64,000 nucleotides of DNA from NCBI RefSeq assembly GCF_018603905.1, contig NZ_JAHFZZ010000035.1, forward strand, positions 38,330-102,329, written 5' to 3'. Origin of the DNA: Nonomuraea sp. NEAU-A123 (GTDB lineage Bacteria; Actinomycetota; Actinomycetes; Streptosporangiales; Streptosporangiaceae). A program made the translations under genes and the position numbers. Of the stretch, positions 33,859 through 41,418 are shown piece by piece. The notes under the pieces were generated by a model, which saw only the letters and a list, made by a program, of their open reading frames with translations, did not search any database and had not been told where the DNA came from. Position 1 is the first letter of the stretch, and the number at the start of each line of letters is the position of its first letter.

Positions 33859-34386
33859 ATGGCGGTCAGGCTGATCTACGAGACGCATTCCCCCACAGTC
33901 GACAACGAGACGGGCATCGCCACCGGCTGGTTGCCGGGGGAGTTGTCCCAGGTCGGGCGGGAGCTGGCCGTGGAGTTGGGGGTGCGGCGGCGGGACGTGG
34001 ATGTGGTGTACGCGTCTGATCTGCGGCGGGCGGCGCAGACCGCGGAGGTCGCGTTCGGAGATGAACAGACCATTCGGCTCGACTCCAGGTTGCGGGAGTG
34101 CGACTACGGGATCTACAACGGGCGGCCGGTCAGTGAGGTGGCGATGTTGCGGCGGCGGTTCGTTGATGTGCCGTGGCCAGGGGGGCAGAGCTATCGGCAG
34201 GTGGTGGCCGAGACCGCGGCGTTCCTCGAGGACGTGATGGATAAGTGGCAGGGGTGTTCGGTGCTGGTCATCTCGCACTCGGCCAATCGGTGGGCGCTGC
34301 AGAATCTGCTTGAGGGGGCGGAGTTGGAGGAGTTGGTGGATGCTCCGTTCGCGTGGCAGCCGGGGTGGGAGTACACCCTGGCCTAG
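33859..34386 (+). CDS. Histidine phosphatase superfamily protein with variant RHG motif
   Basis: A 175-residue phosphoglycerate-mutase-like protein. The second catalytic histidine is in VISHSANRWAL, and the acid is in the LRECDYGIYNGRP region. The canonical N-terminal RHG motif is replaced by IYETHSPT; the histidine that would be phosphorylated is kept but its arginine is not adjacent. A later conserved segment is VVYASDLRRAAQTAEVAF. Related actinobacterial proteins share this YETHS form, so it is a subfamily rather than damage, but its substrate is unknown. It stands alone between the tRNA and a convergent LysR gene. Confidence 0.85.
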   Translation: MAVRLIYETHSPTVDNETGIATGWLPGELSQVGRELAVELGVRRRDVDVVYASDLRRAAQTAEVAFGDEQTIRLDSRLRECDYGIYNGRPVSEVAMLRRRFVDVPWPGGQSYRQVVAETAAFLEDVMDKWQGCSVLVISHSANRWALQNLLEGAELEELVDAPFAWQPGWEYTLA

Positions 34387-34410
34387 CCGCTCGGGACCGG
34401 GAAGCGGAGA

Positions 34411-34434
34411 GGGGAGCCGTTGGATGCGCTCCCC
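34411..34434. terminator. Hairpin between convergent phosphatase and LysR genes
   Basis: GGGGAGC (34411-34417) pairs with GCTCCCC (34428-34434) around a 10-base loop, 25 and 16 bases from the two facing stops. Confidence 0.5.
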
Positions 34435-34449
34435 GGCCCTGTCTGTGGG

Positions 34450-35382
34450 CTACGGAGCGGTGCCGAATCCGGTGTTCCGCACCAGCCAGTCCTGGTAGAC
34501 GGGGCTGCGCCGGACCACCTCGGCGTGTGTCTGTCTGGCCTGTTCCACGACCCAGGCGGCGTCGGGGGCGGCGGGGTGGTGGCCGAGGAGTTGTCGCCAG
34601 CGCAGCGGCGCGCCCGCGAGCGGGATCATGGCCAGGCCGGGGGCGGCCTGGTGGGTGGCCTGGCAGAGCACCACGGCCCGGCCGACCCGTGCGAGGTGCG
34701 TGCAGGTCGCCACGTCGGTCTCGTAGATCGTTCCAGGGGTGAAGCCGGCGCGGGCGCAGGCCGTGGCGAAGCAGTCGGCGAAGCAGCCGTCGCCCGGGGT
34801 GACGGCCCAGCTTTCGGGGGCGAGTTCGGACAGTTCCAGCTCCTTTTCGCCGGCCAGCGGGTGGGTGTCGGCGACCAGCGTGAAGACCGGGTCGTAGCTG
34901 ATCGTCTCCCACCGCAGCGAGCCGATGGGCGTGCCGCCGTCGCCGCAGGCGCCGGTCAGCACGTAGTCGAGCCGGCCCAGCTCGGCCATGGTGGTGAGCT
35001 CGTCGGCCGACCACGAGGTGTACGTGCTCACCGTCCGTTCCGCGGCGAGCCGGTCGACGAGGCCGCCGAGTATCGGCCCGTTGGTGGCGCCGATGCGGAA
35101 GCCGGGGGAGGGGGCGTGGGCGAACCGTACGGCCTCATCCTGCAGTTCCTTGGCCGCCGGGAGGAGCACCCGGGCCCGGGCGAGCACCAGCTCGCCGAGC
35201 CGGGTGGGCCGGGCGCCGTGCCTGTCGCGCTCGAACAGGGTGCCGCCGAGCACCCTCTCGATGCGTTTGAGCTGTGCGGTGAGGGCCGGTTGCGCCAGCC
35301 CGAGCAGGGACGCGGCCTTGCTCACACTTCCCGCGTCCGCGACCGCGCGAACGATCCTGAGGTGCCTGAGCTCGAGGTCCAT
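34450..35382 (-). CDS. LysR family transcriptional regulator
   Basis: 310 residues: winged helix LRIVRAVADAGSVSKAASLLGLAQPALTAQLKRIE (residues 8-42), linker helix, then two-lobed effector domain beginning near FRIGATNGPILGGLVDRL. It is transcribed away from the small DUF6158/winged-helix pair across a 97-base region holding nested dyads, the classic LysR layout. It may therefore control those genes or itself. Two cysteines (GDGCFADCFATACARAGF) in the effector domain are notable and could be redox-sensitive, but this is speculation. Confidence 0.9.
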   Translation of the reverse strand: MDLELRHLRIVRAVADAGSVSKAASLLGLAQPALTAQLKRIERVLGGTLFERDRHGARPTRLGELVLARARVLLPAAKELQDEAVRFAHAPSPGFRIGATNGPILGGLVDRLAAERTVSTYTSWSADELTTMAELGRLDYVLTGACGDGGTPIGSLRWETISYDPVFTLVADTHPLAGEKELELSELAPESWAVTPGDGCFADCFATACARAGFTPGTIYETDVATCTHLARVGRAVVLCQATHQAAPGLAMIPLAGAPLRWRQLLGHHPAAPDAAWVVEQARQTHAEVVRRSPVYQDWLVRNTGFGTAP

Positions 35383-35409
35383 AACGGGAAGGTAAGGCGG
35401 TCATCTCCT

Positions 35410-35454
35410 CCCGACAATGCCCTTATGTCATGAAATGTGACAGATATTGTCGGG
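35410..35454. promoter_or_regulatory. Nested inverted repeats in the LysR divergent promoter
   Basis: The outer dyad CCCGACAAT (35410-35418) with ATTGTCGGG (35446-35454) is perfect. An inner dyad TGTCA (35426-35430) with TGACA (35438-35442) is nearly concentric with it. This is a good candidate recognition region for the adjacent LysR protein. Confidence 0.6.
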
Positions 35455-35479
35455 TGTCTTCTGGGGTAGGGGGTTAGCC

Positions 35480-35704
35480 ATGACGACGATGGGAATCGAT
35501 CCAGCCCAACTCGAGGACGACGATCTGCTGCGTGAGCTGCGGCAACTGCACACGACACGTACCGACGCCCTGCTGCACGGCTCGGCCGCCGCGTTCGCGC
35601 GCCACACCTCGCGTACCAACGAACTGGAGACCGAGTATCTGCGCCGCTACCCGGAACGCGACGTCGACCCGGGCCGGCTCCGGGACGGGGCGAGGCGGCG
35701 CTGA
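35480..35704 (+). CDS. Small DUF6158-like protein
   Basis: 74 residues, acidic N-terminus, then a helical stretch DDDLLRELRQLHTTRTDALLHGS and ALETEYLRR-like ending (TNELETEYLRRYPERDVDPGR). The pattern matches a widespread actinobacterial family of unknown role (DUF6158). Start ATG at 35480. Its stop overlaps the next ATG by one base, so the two small proteins are co-translated. Confidence 0.75.
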   Translation: MTTMGIDPAQLEDDDLLRELRQLHTTRTDALLHGSAAAFARHTSRTNELETEYLRRYPERDVDPGRLRDGARRR

Positions 35705-35940
35705 TGGCTCGAGATCACGACGTGCAGGCACTGTCCGACGTCGACATCCACGTGTACGAGGCGCTCGCCTCGAAGGCGGTCGAGTCCGGCGGCGCGGAGC
35801 TTTCCGCGCTCGTCCGCTCGACCGGCCTGGAAGAGGACGCGGTACGGCGGAGCCTGACGACGCTGGTCGAGCAGGGGTACGTGGTGCCGAAAGGAGAGGG
35901 GTACGGCCTGGGCGCCCATACGTTCGGGCTCGATTACTGA
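35704..35940 (+). CDS. Small winged-helix protein
   Basis: 78 residues with a single helix-turn-helix/winged-helix fold: VYEALASKAVESGGAELSAL then TGLEEDAVRRSLTTLVEQGY and a wing VVPKGEGYGLGA. It could bind DNA or act as a partner domain of another regulator. It is coupled to the DUF6158 gene (TGATGG overlap) and opposite LysR. Function not established. Confidence 0.7.
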   Translation: MARDHDVQALSDVDIHVYEALASKAVESGGAELSALVRSTGLEEDAVRRSLTTLVEQGYVVPKGEGYGLGAHTFGLDY

Positions 35941-35959
35941 AAATTTCACGACCGGGACA

Positions 35960-35989
35960 GGGGCGGCGGGCCGACGGGCCGGCCGCCCC
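35960..35989. terminator. Hairpin between the winged-helix gene and the convergent symporter operon
   Basis: GGGGCGGC (35960-35967) pairs with GCCGCCCC (35982-35989), placed 20 bases after one stop and 6 bases after the facing stop. Confidence 0.5.
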
Positions 35990-35994
35990 CGGCG

Positions 35995-36156
35995 TCAGAC
36001 GCGCTTGACGCGGGCCCAGATCACGAAGGCGCCGCCGAAGACCGCCATGGCCAGCCCGGTCCACAGGTTGACCGCCGCCCCCACCAACCCGGCGACGATC
36101 AGGATCACCCCGTAGATCAGGAACAGCCCGCCGATCACCATTCTGATGTCACTCAC
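35995..36156 (-). CDS. Two-span small membrane protein coupled to the symporter
   Basis: 53 residues from the GTG at 36156, which overlaps the symporter TGA (GTGA). Two hydrophobic helices (MVIGGLFLIYGVILIVAGLV and WTGLAMAVFGGAFVIWARV) end in a basic tail. Small accessory membrane proteins often sit beside transporters of this type; here it may stabilise or modulate the symporter. The frame is open upstream but without homology. Confidence 0.7.
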   Translation of the reverse strand: MSDIRMVIGGLFLIYGVILIVAGLVGAAVNLWTGLAMAVFGGAFVIWARVKRV

Positions 36157-37784
36157 AGGATCACTCCGTACAACGCGGCGGCTATGACGACCGCGCCCGT
36201 CCCGAGGATCACGGGCGAGCGGTACCACTTCTTGTCACCGGCCAGCGCGTCGTCCGACAGGTCGGCCGCGCTGAGCCCGTACACCAGCCCCCGCAGCTCC
36301 TCCTCGGGCTTGGCCGTGGTCACCAGGGTGACCAGCACCGAGACGATCACGTCGACGACGAAGGCCACGCCCGCGCCCCAGAAGCTGGCGTTCAGCTCGG
36401 TGCCGAAGTCGATGATCCCGGCCTTGTACGAGATGTACGAGGCGAACCCGGACCCGATCCCCGCGAGCAGGCCCCAGAAGCCGGCCCACGGCGACATCCG
36501 TTTCCAGAACAGCCCGACGATGAAGGTCGCGAACAGCGGCGCGTTGAAGAACGAGAACAGCGCCTGCAGGTAGTTCATGATGTTGGAGTAGCCGGCCGCG
36601 ATGAACGCGGTGCCGACGCCCAGCGCGACGCCCGCGACCGTGGCGATCCTGCCGACCCGCAGGTAGTAGCCGTCCGGGCGGTCCTTGGCCAGGTGCGCCT
36701 GCCAGATGTCGTTGGTGAACACCGTGTTGAACCCGCTGATGTTGGCCGCCATCCCGGCCATGAACGAGGCCAGCAGCCCGGTCACCGCCACCCCGAGCAC
36801 ACCGTTGGGCAGCAGGCTCCCCATGAGCAGCGGGATCGCGTTGTTGTAGGCCTGACCCTTGCCTAAGTCCTTGAACAGGACCAGGGCGATCAACCCCGGC
36901 AGCACGGTCACCAGCGGGATGAACAGCTTCGGGTAGGCCGCGATGATCGGGGTGAGCCGGGCGGCGTTGGTGTTCCTGGCGGATAAGGCGCGCTGCACCT
37001 CGGCGAAGTTCGTGGTCCAGTAGCCGAAGGACAGGATGAAGCCCAGGCCGAACACGATGCCGAGCCAGTGGGCGTCCATCGGGTTCTTGCCCGCGGTGTC
37101 GGCCCAGGTGTGCAGCCCGGCCTCGCCGAGCGCGCTCTGCCGAACCTTGTCGAACAGTCCGGAGACGCCGCCCACCTGGTTCAGCCCGAGGATGGTCAGC
37201 GGGATCAGCCCGGCCAGGATGACGAAGAACTGCAGGACCTCGTTGTAGATCGCCGACGACAGCCCGCCGAGCGTGATGTACGACAGCACGATCACCGCCG
37301 CCACCACCACCGACACCGGCAGCGGCCAGCCCAGCAGGGCCTCCATGACCAGCGCGAGCGCGTAGAGGTTGACCCCGGCGATGAGGATCTGGGCCACGGC
37401 GAAGGAGAGCGCGTTCAGCAACTGGGTGGCGCCGTTGAAGCGGCGCCCCAGGAACTCGGGGACGCTACGCACCTTCGAGCGGTAGTAGAACGGCATCATC
37501 ACGATGCCGAGGAACACCATCGCGGGCACGGCGCCGATCCAGTAGTAGTGCACGGTCATGGCGCCGTACTGCGCGCCGTTGGCGGCCATTCCCAGGATCT
37601 CGATCGCACCCAGGTTGGCCGAGACGAAGGCGAGACCGGTGATCCACGGCGGGAGTCCACGGCCGGCCAGGAAGAAGTCGAGGCTCGAACTGATCCGTCG
37701 CTTCGCGGCGAACCCGATGCCGAGCACGGTCGCGAAGTAAATCGCGATGAGCGCGTAGTCGAGGAGGTTCACATCAAGGCGCAC
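36153..37784 (-). CDS. Sodium:solute symporter (SSS family)
   Basis: 543 residues, about 14 membrane helices. Family features: GRGLPPWITGLAFVSANLGAIEILGMAANG in the first helices, FMAGMAANISGFNTVFTNDI near residue 330, and RVGRIATVAGVALGVGTAFI after it. It uses the sodium gradient to import an organic solute. The sequence resembles the SGLT-like branch (sugars, inositol) more than the proline or acetate branches, which is an impression. A GTG start at 37784 opens the gene. It is co-translated with the 53-residue membrane protein and divergent from the UPF0317 gene. Confidence 0.88.
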   Translation of the reverse strand: MRLDVNLLDYALIAIYFATVLGIGFAAKRRISSSLDFFLAGRGLPPWITGLAFVSANLGAIEILGMAANGAQYGAMTVHYYWIGAVPAMVFLGIVMMPFYYRSKVRSVPEFLGRRFNGATQLLNALSFAVAQILIAGVNLYALALVMEALLGWPLPVSVVVAAVIVLSYITLGGLSSAIYNEVLQFFVILAGLIPLTILGLNQVGGVSGLFDKVRQSALGEAGLHTWADTAGKNPMDAHWLGIVFGLGFILSFGYWTTNFAEVQRALSARNTNAARLTPIIAAYPKLFIPLVTVLPGLIALVLFKDLGKGQAYNNAIPLLMGSLLPNGVLGVAVTGLLASFMAGMAANISGFNTVFTNDIWQAHLAKDRPDGYYLRVGRIATVAGVALGVGTAFIAAGYSNIMNYLQALFSFFNAPLFATFIVGLFWKRMSPWAGFWGLLAGIGSGFASYISYKAGIIDFGTELNASFWGAGVAFVVDVIVSVLVTLVTTAKPEEELRGLVYGLSAADLSDDALAGDKKWYRSPVILGTGAVVIAAALYGVIL

Positions 37785-37859
37785 GGCGTTCGCTACTACC
37801 CCGGAACATCAGAGTATGCCGAAGATTGCGGGCCCAGTTTCCGGGCGTAATGTCGAAGC

Positions 37860-38639
37860 GTGGATGTCGCAGACCTGACCCCGGCTCAGGCGCGGGAGCG
37901 CTTCCGCGCGGGCGAGCGGGTGCCCACCGCGGGTTGGTGCAGCGGGTGGACGCAGGCCAACCTGATCGCCGTGCCCAAGGAGCTGGGGTACGAGCTGCTG
38001 CTGTTCGCGCATCGAAACGCGCAGGCGTGCCCGGTGCTGGACGTGGGGGAGCCGGGGGCGTGGTCCACCGCGCTGTTCCCCGGCGATCTGCGTACCGATC
38101 TGCCCGGGTACCGCCTCTATCGCGACGGGCGGGCCGTCGCCGACCTCGACGACGTGGTCGCCGAGTGGCGTGACGATCTCGTGGCGTTCCTCATCGGCTG
38201 CAGCTTCACCTTCGAGCAGGCGCTGCTGCGGGCCGGGGTGCCGATCAGGCACCTGGAAATGGGGACGAACGTGCCGATGTACCGGACGAGCGTGGAGTGC
38301 CAGCCGTCCGGCATCCTGTCCGGCCCGCTCGTCGTGTCGATGCGGCCGGTCCCGGAGGCGCTCGTGGACGTCGCGATCGAGGTCACCCGCCGGTATCCGC
38401 AGGTGCACGGGGCGCCGGTGCACGTGGGCGACCCGGCCGCGATCGGCATCGCCGACCTCGGCCGCCCCGACTTCGGCGATCCGGTGGAGGTGCGTCCCGG
38501 CGAGGTGCCGCTGTTCTGGGCGTGCGGCGTGACACCGCAGGCGGTGATCATGGCCAGCGGCGTCGACTTCGCGATCGGCCACCTGCCGGGCCACATGGCG
38601 ATCATCGACGCGCGTGACGACGACTATCGAGTGCCTTGA
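37860..38639 (+). CDS. UPF0317/DUF1445 putative hydro-lyase
   Basis: 259 residues, full length for the family. Conserved blocks: PTAGWCSGWTQANLIAVPKE, FLIGCSFTFEQALLRAGVPI, NVPMYRTSVECQPSG, FWACGVTPQAVIMAS and GHLPGHMAIID. Relatives are annotated as putative hydro-lyases, and one branch is linked to D-glutamate/oxoproline metabolism; the cytosolic reaction here is undetermined. GTG start at 37860. It is divergent from the sodium symporter across 75 bases, suggesting that the transported solute and this enzyme belong to one catabolic route. Confidence 0.88.
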   Translation: MDVADLTPAQARERFRAGERVPTAGWCSGWTQANLIAVPKELGYELLLFAHRNAQACPVLDVGEPGAWSTALFPGDLRTDLPGYRLYRDGRAVADLDDVVAEWRDDLVAFLIGCSFTFEQALLRAGVPIRHLEMGTNVPMYRTSVECQPSGILSGPLVVSMRPVPEALVDVAIEVTRRYPQVHGAPVHVGDPAAIGIADLGRPDFGDPVEVRPGEVPLFWACGVTPQAVIMASGVDFAIGHLPGHMAIIDARDDDYRVP

Positions 38640-38648
38640 CGCGACATT

Positions 38649-39272
38649 TCATCGTGTGTCCTTTAGCGGGGCTCGCGGCGATATGCCCGCCGTGTCGTTT
38701 AGTGGGGCTCGCGGCGATATGCCCGCCGCCGTGAGCTGCGCGCCGACCGGCGGCGCGCCACGCCGGTTGTCGATCTCCAGATACGGTACGGCCGGCGGCT
38801 CGGACACCCGGATCGCCGCCAGATAGGCGTCGAACGCCGCCAGCTTGCCCGCGTCCTTCTCGAACCCCCTGGCCACCAGGCGCTCGCGCAGCGTCGGGCC
38901 GTCGGAGCGGACCCAGATCAGCCTGATCGGGGGACCGCCCAGCTCACCGGCCCACCTGTCCCACAGCTCCGCCGAGTGCACCTGCGTGGTGAACGGGCCG
39001 TCGAGCAGCACCGGGCAGCCGTGCTCGCGGATCTGCCTGGCGGTCCTGGTGAGACCCGCGTACTCGTGCACCTTGATGTGCTCGTCGTACCACGGGCCCT
39101 CGCGCTCGCCGTGGTGCCGGCCGTACCCCTGGAGGATCTCGGCGGCGAAGCCGCCGTACAGGGTGTCCTTGTCGAGCAGGGCGGGCGGCGGGTCGAGGCG
39201 GGCGAGCAGCTCCGCCGCGACGGTGGACTTGCCCGCGCCCGGCGGCCCGCTGATGACCCATAGCGTGCTCAT
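38649..39272 (-). CDS. AAA/zeta-toxin-like P-loop kinase
   Basis: A 207-residue nucleotide-binding protein. Walker A GPPGAGKST (residues 9-17), acceptor region LLDKDTLYGGF, and LLDGPFTTQVH followed by LIWVRSDGPTLRERLVARGF, where the arginines match the LID region of small kinases. It probably phosphorylates a small molecule, such as an antibiotic, sugar or nucleotide. Start at ATG 39272; the longer open frame has no homology. The last 24 residues are a 12-residue unit repeated twice (AGISPRAPLNDT, AGISPRAPLKDT), an unusual C-terminal extension. Divergent from SecY. Confidence 0.8.
   Translation of the reverse strand: MSTLWVISGPPGAGKSTVAAELLARLDPPPALLDKDTLYGGFAAEILQGYGRHHGEREGPWYDEHIKVHEYAGLTRTARQIREHGCPVLLDGPFTTQVHSAELWDRWAGELGGPPIRLIWVRSDGPTLRERLVARGFEKDAGKLAAFDAYLAAIRVSEPPAVPYLEIDNRRGAPPVGAQLTAAGISPRAPLNDTAGISPRAPLKDTR
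38656..38727. repeat. Two tandem 36-bp units inside the kinase 3' end
   Basis: Units 38656-38691 and 38692-38727 differ at only two positions and keep the frame (12 codons each), so the protein tail is duplicated. Confidence 0.85.
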
Positions 39273-39360
39273 GTGATCAGTCTCGCGTACGCGGATTTGC
39301 GTACGCGGGTGCCGCTCCTCGGCGGACGACCTCCGGCGGGGGCGCCGACAGACTCGGCTC

Positions 39361-40650
39361 ATGCTGACCGTGCTGTTCAGGGCGTTCCGGGTGCCGGATC
39401 TCCGTAAGAAGTTACTGTTCACGCTGGCCGTCATCGGGCTGTTCCGGCTGGGGCAGATCCTGCCGTCGCCGGGGGTGGACGTCGTGGCGGTCCAGCAGTG
39501 CCTGGGGACGGCGCGCGGCGGGTTGTTCGACATGGTTCAGCTGCTCAGCGGGGGCGCGATGCTGAAGCTGTCGGTCTTCGCGCTGGGCGTCATGCCCTAC
39601 ATCACCGCCAGCATCGTGATGCAGCTGCTGGCCGTCGTCGTGCCCCGACTCGAAACGCTCAGGAAGGAGGGGCAGTCGGGGCAGGCGAAGATCATCCAGT
39701 ACACGCGGTACCTGACCGTGGGGCTGGCGGTGCTCAACGCCACCACGGTCGTCGCGCTGGCGCGCGGCGGTCAGCTGCTGCCGGGGTGCGCGCGGCCGCT
39801 GCTGCGCGACGAGAGCCTGCTGGGCGTCGCGGTGGTCGTGTTCACCATGGTCGCGGGCACCAGCATGGTGATGTGGCTGGGCGAGCTGGTGACCGACCGG
39901 GGGATCGGGAACGGGATGTCGATCCTGATGTTCACCCAGGTCGTGGCCTTCTTCCCGTCGTACCTGTCGACCATCTTCATGCTCAGCCCGTTCGCCTTCG
40001 TCGTGATGCTGGTGACCGGGGTGTTCCTGGTGGCGGCCGTGGTGTTCATGGAACAGGCGCAGCGGCGCATCCCCGTGCAGTACGCCAAGCGGGCGGTGGG
40101 GCGGCGCATGTACGGCGGGAGCAGCACCTACATCCCGCTGAAGGTCAACCAGGCGGGCATCGCGCCGGTCATCTTCGCCACGTCGCTGCTGTACCTGCCG
40201 ACGCTGGCCGCTCCGCTGCTGGGCGACGAGGTCGGCGGGTGGCTGTCGCGGAACCTCACCGGTGGGACGCACCCGCTCTACATGATCGGATTTTTCCTGC
40301 TGATCGTGGGATTCGCGTACTTCTACGTGTCGATCACCTTCAATCCCGTCGAGGTGGCGGAGAACATGAAGCGGTACAGCGGGTTCGTGCCCGGGTTGCG
40401 CCCTGGCAAGCCGACCTCGCGGTACCTGGCGTACGTGCTGTCACGCCTGACCGCGACCGGCGCCGTCTACCTGGGGGTGCTGGCGCTGCTGCCGCTGCTG
40501 GCCTTCGCGATCCTGCGGGATCCGAGCACGCAGCAGAACTTCCCGTTCGGGGGGACCAGCATCCTGATCATGGTGGGTGTGGGTCTCGACACGGTGAAAC
40601 AGATCGAGGCACAACTCCAGCAACGCAACTACGAGGGCTTCCTCAGATAG
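39361..40650 (+). CDS. secY: SecY paralogue (preprotein translocase channel)
   Basis: 429 residues with ten membrane helices and full-length family features: FRVPDLRKKLLFTL at the N-terminus, VFALGVMPYITASIVMQLL (helix 2), NGMSILMFTQVVAFFPSYL, the cytoplasmic loop VQYAKRAVGRRMYGGSSTYIPLKVNQAGIAPVIFA, and NPVEVAENMKRYSGFVPGLRPG. There are no ribosomal-protein genes, adk or map beside it, so this is not the spc-operon copy. A second SecY is implied. No SecA2-like or accessory Sec gene is adjacent. GTG/ATG choices are clear (ATG 39361). Confidence 0.9.
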   Translation: MLTVLFRAFRVPDLRKKLLFTLAVIGLFRLGQILPSPGVDVVAVQQCLGTARGGLFDMVQLLSGGAMLKLSVFALGVMPYITASIVMQLLAVVVPRLETLRKEGQSGQAKIIQYTRYLTVGLAVLNATTVVALARGGQLLPGCARPLLRDESLLGVAVVVFTMVAGTSMVMWLGELVTDRGIGNGMSILMFTQVVAFFPSYLSTIFMLSPFAFVVMLVTGVFLVAAVVFMEQAQRRIPVQYAKRAVGRRMYGGSSTYIPLKVNQAGIAPVIFATSLLYLPTLAAPLLGDEVGGWLSRNLTGGTHPLYMIGFFLLIVGFAYFYVSITFNPVEVAENMKRYSGFVPGLRPGKPTSRYLAYVLSRLTATGAVYLGVLALLPLLAFAILRDPSTQQNFPFGGTSILIMVGVGLDTVKQIEAQLQQRNYEGFLR

Positions 40651-40703
40651 TCACGTTGGTACGGCCAGTCGCGTTGGTACGGCCGGTCACGTTGGCACGG
40701 CCA
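40650..40703. repeat. Three tandem 18-bp repeats spanning two convergent gene ends
   Basis: Units 40650-40667, 40668-40685 and 40686-40703 read GTCACGTTGGTACGGCCA with one to three changes. The first begins on the last base of the secY stop. The third includes the stop and last codons of the response-regulator gene, so the whole 36-base gap is made of this repeat. Confidence 0.85.
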
Positions 40704-41418
40704 GCCCGGCCCGCATGGCGAACACCACCAACTGGGCGCGGTCGCGGGCGCGGAGCTTGACCATGGCCCTGCTGACGTGGGTGCGGACGGTGTCGGGGCT
40801 GATCACCAGCTCCTTGGCGATCTCCTCGTTGGACCTGCCGGTGGCAACCCAGGCGACGAGCTCGCGCTCGCGTGGCGTGAGGGTCTCGAGCCCCTCGACC
40901 GGCTCGGTGCCGTGCCGACCGAACAGGCCGATGACCTTCCTGGTGATCGCGGGCGACAACAGCGCCTCGCCCGCGGCCACCACCCGGACCGCGCCGGCCA
41001 GTTCGTCGGGGGCACTGTCCTTGAGCAGGAACCCGCTGGCACCGGCCTGCAGCGCGGCGAAGACGTACTCGTCCACCGCGAACGTGGTCACCACCACGAT
41101 CCTGGTGCCGCTCAGCTCACGATCACCGGCGATGGCCCGCAGCGTCGCCAAGCCATCCATCCCGGGCATGCGAATGTCAAGCAGCAGCACGTCCGGCCGC
41201 GTACGGCGGATGAGCTGAAGCGCCGCCGCACCGTCGGCCGCCTCACCGACACACTCCAGCCCCGGCTCCCGCTCCAACAGCGCCCTGAGCCCCATCCGCA
41301 CAACGGCCTGATCGTCAGCGACGGCCACCCGGATCACCGGGCCGACGGCATGTTCTGTTGGCGGGGTGGGGCGATCGGGTTGAGCGGGGGACGGGGGAGC
41401 GGAGTATGGCCCGGTCAC
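40687..41418 (-). CDS. NarL/LuxR-type response regulator
   Basis: 243 residues. A proline-rich leader of about 27 residues precedes the receiver domain: acidic pair in VADDQ, phosphoacceptor aspartate in LLLDIRMPGMDG, threonine in VVVTTFAVDEYV, lysine in LLKDSAPDEL. The C-terminal LuxR helix-turn-helix is LTPRERELVAWVATGRSNEEIAKELVISPDTVRTHVSR. An internal GTG (VIRVAVADD) may be the real start. The ATG overlaps the histidine kinase stop (ATGA), so the pair is co-translated. Its C-terminus is partly encoded by an 18-bp tandem repeat. Confidence 0.92.
   Translation of the reverse strand: MTGPYSAPPSPAQPDRPTPPTEHAVGPVIRVAVADDQAVVRMGLRALLEREPGLECVGEAADGAAALQLIRRTRPDVLLLDIRMPGMDGLATLRAIAGDRELSGTRIVVVTTFAVDEYVFAALQAGASGFLLKDSAPDELAGAVRVVAAGEALLSPAITRKVIGLFGRHGTEPVEGLETLTPRERELVAWVATGRSNEEIAKELVISPDTVRTHVSRAMVKLRARDRAQLVVFAMRAGLAVPT

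Noticed and set aside
35704..35940. Antitoxin of a toxin-antitoxin pair with the 35480 gene
   Set aside because: Two small overlapping genes invite this reading, but DUF6158 has no toxin-like feature that I can see and a winged helix alone is not enough.
39285..39308. Direct repeat GCGTACGCGG (39285-39294 and 39299-39308) between the kinase and secY as an operator
   Set aside because: Short GC-rich repeats of this kind are expected by chance here. No regulator is nearby and the spacing has no clear relation to a promoter.
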